Below, in pieces: positions 5,850-5,861 of a stretch of 5,861 bases of DNA. The notes under the pieces are model-generated. The model was not told the DNA's origin, did no database searches, and saw nothing but the letters and a program-made list of their open reading frames with translations. Source of the DNA: CAYSLU01 sp964431965 (GTDB lineage: Bacteria > Verrucomicrobiota > Kiritimatiellia > CAIKKV01 > CAYSLU01); NCBI GenBank assembly GCA_964431965.1, contig CAYSLU010000156.1:1-5861 (forward strand), in the 5' to 3' direction. How positions within the stretch are numbered: the first letter of the stretch is position 1; each line of letters opens with the position of its first letter. A program made the translations under genes and the position numbers.

Positions 5850-5861
5850 TTGCTTGGTCCC

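Noticed and set aside
5653..5861. A sigma70 promoter for GT4
   Set aside because: TTGGAC and TACTGT on the minus strand are spaced about 23 bp apart, too far, and both match the consensus poorly; no better pair was found.

Overview
The window is high-GC DNA, strongly GC-biased at third codon positions, with five substantial protein-coding genes packed closely together. A signal-peptide-bearing protein with beta-barrel character and a classical lipobox lipoprotein point to a Gram-negative (diderm) bacterium. The permease resembles long FtsX-type permeases I associate with Planctomycetes, Verrucomicrobia and related groups, so a PVC-like or similar environmental lineage is the best guess; it is an inference, not proof. 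I see no tRNA, rRNA, CRISPR array, insertion sequence or phage gene.

Layout. Plus strand: (1) 29-1213, the C-terminal half of an FtsX/MacB-type ABC transporter permease, cut off from whatever precedes it by an in-frame TGA at 11-13; (2) a short intergenic region with a good sigma70-like promoter, then a GT2 glycosyltransferase (1286-2062) of the dolichyl-phosphate-mannose-synthase-like group; (3) a second weaker promoter and an exported Pro/Ala-linker plus beta-barrel outer-membrane protein (2148-3116). Minus strand, convergent with the first three: (4) a GT4 glycosyltransferase (5628 down to 4465), followed with a 4-bp ATGA overlap by (5) a lipoprotein (4468 down to 3104) whose main domain is a beta-propeller related to the N-terminal domain of GINT1 and to GH43/GH32-like propellers. 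The lipoprotein and barrel genes overlap tail to tail by 13 bp. The right edge (5629-5861) is a lower-GC leader holding an imperfect hairpin, a short GA/CT tract and a doubtful small ORF.

How the genes may work together. Two cytoplasmic glycosyltransferases, a glycan-type propeller lipoprotein and an outer-membrane barrel suggest part of a surface-glycan or glycolipid locus. The most interesting element is the translationally coupled pair GT4 plus propeller lipoprotein, because it ties a cytoplasmic sugar transferase to an envelope-anchored protein of a family with no settled bacterial function. All functional links are inferred from family resemblance and gene order.
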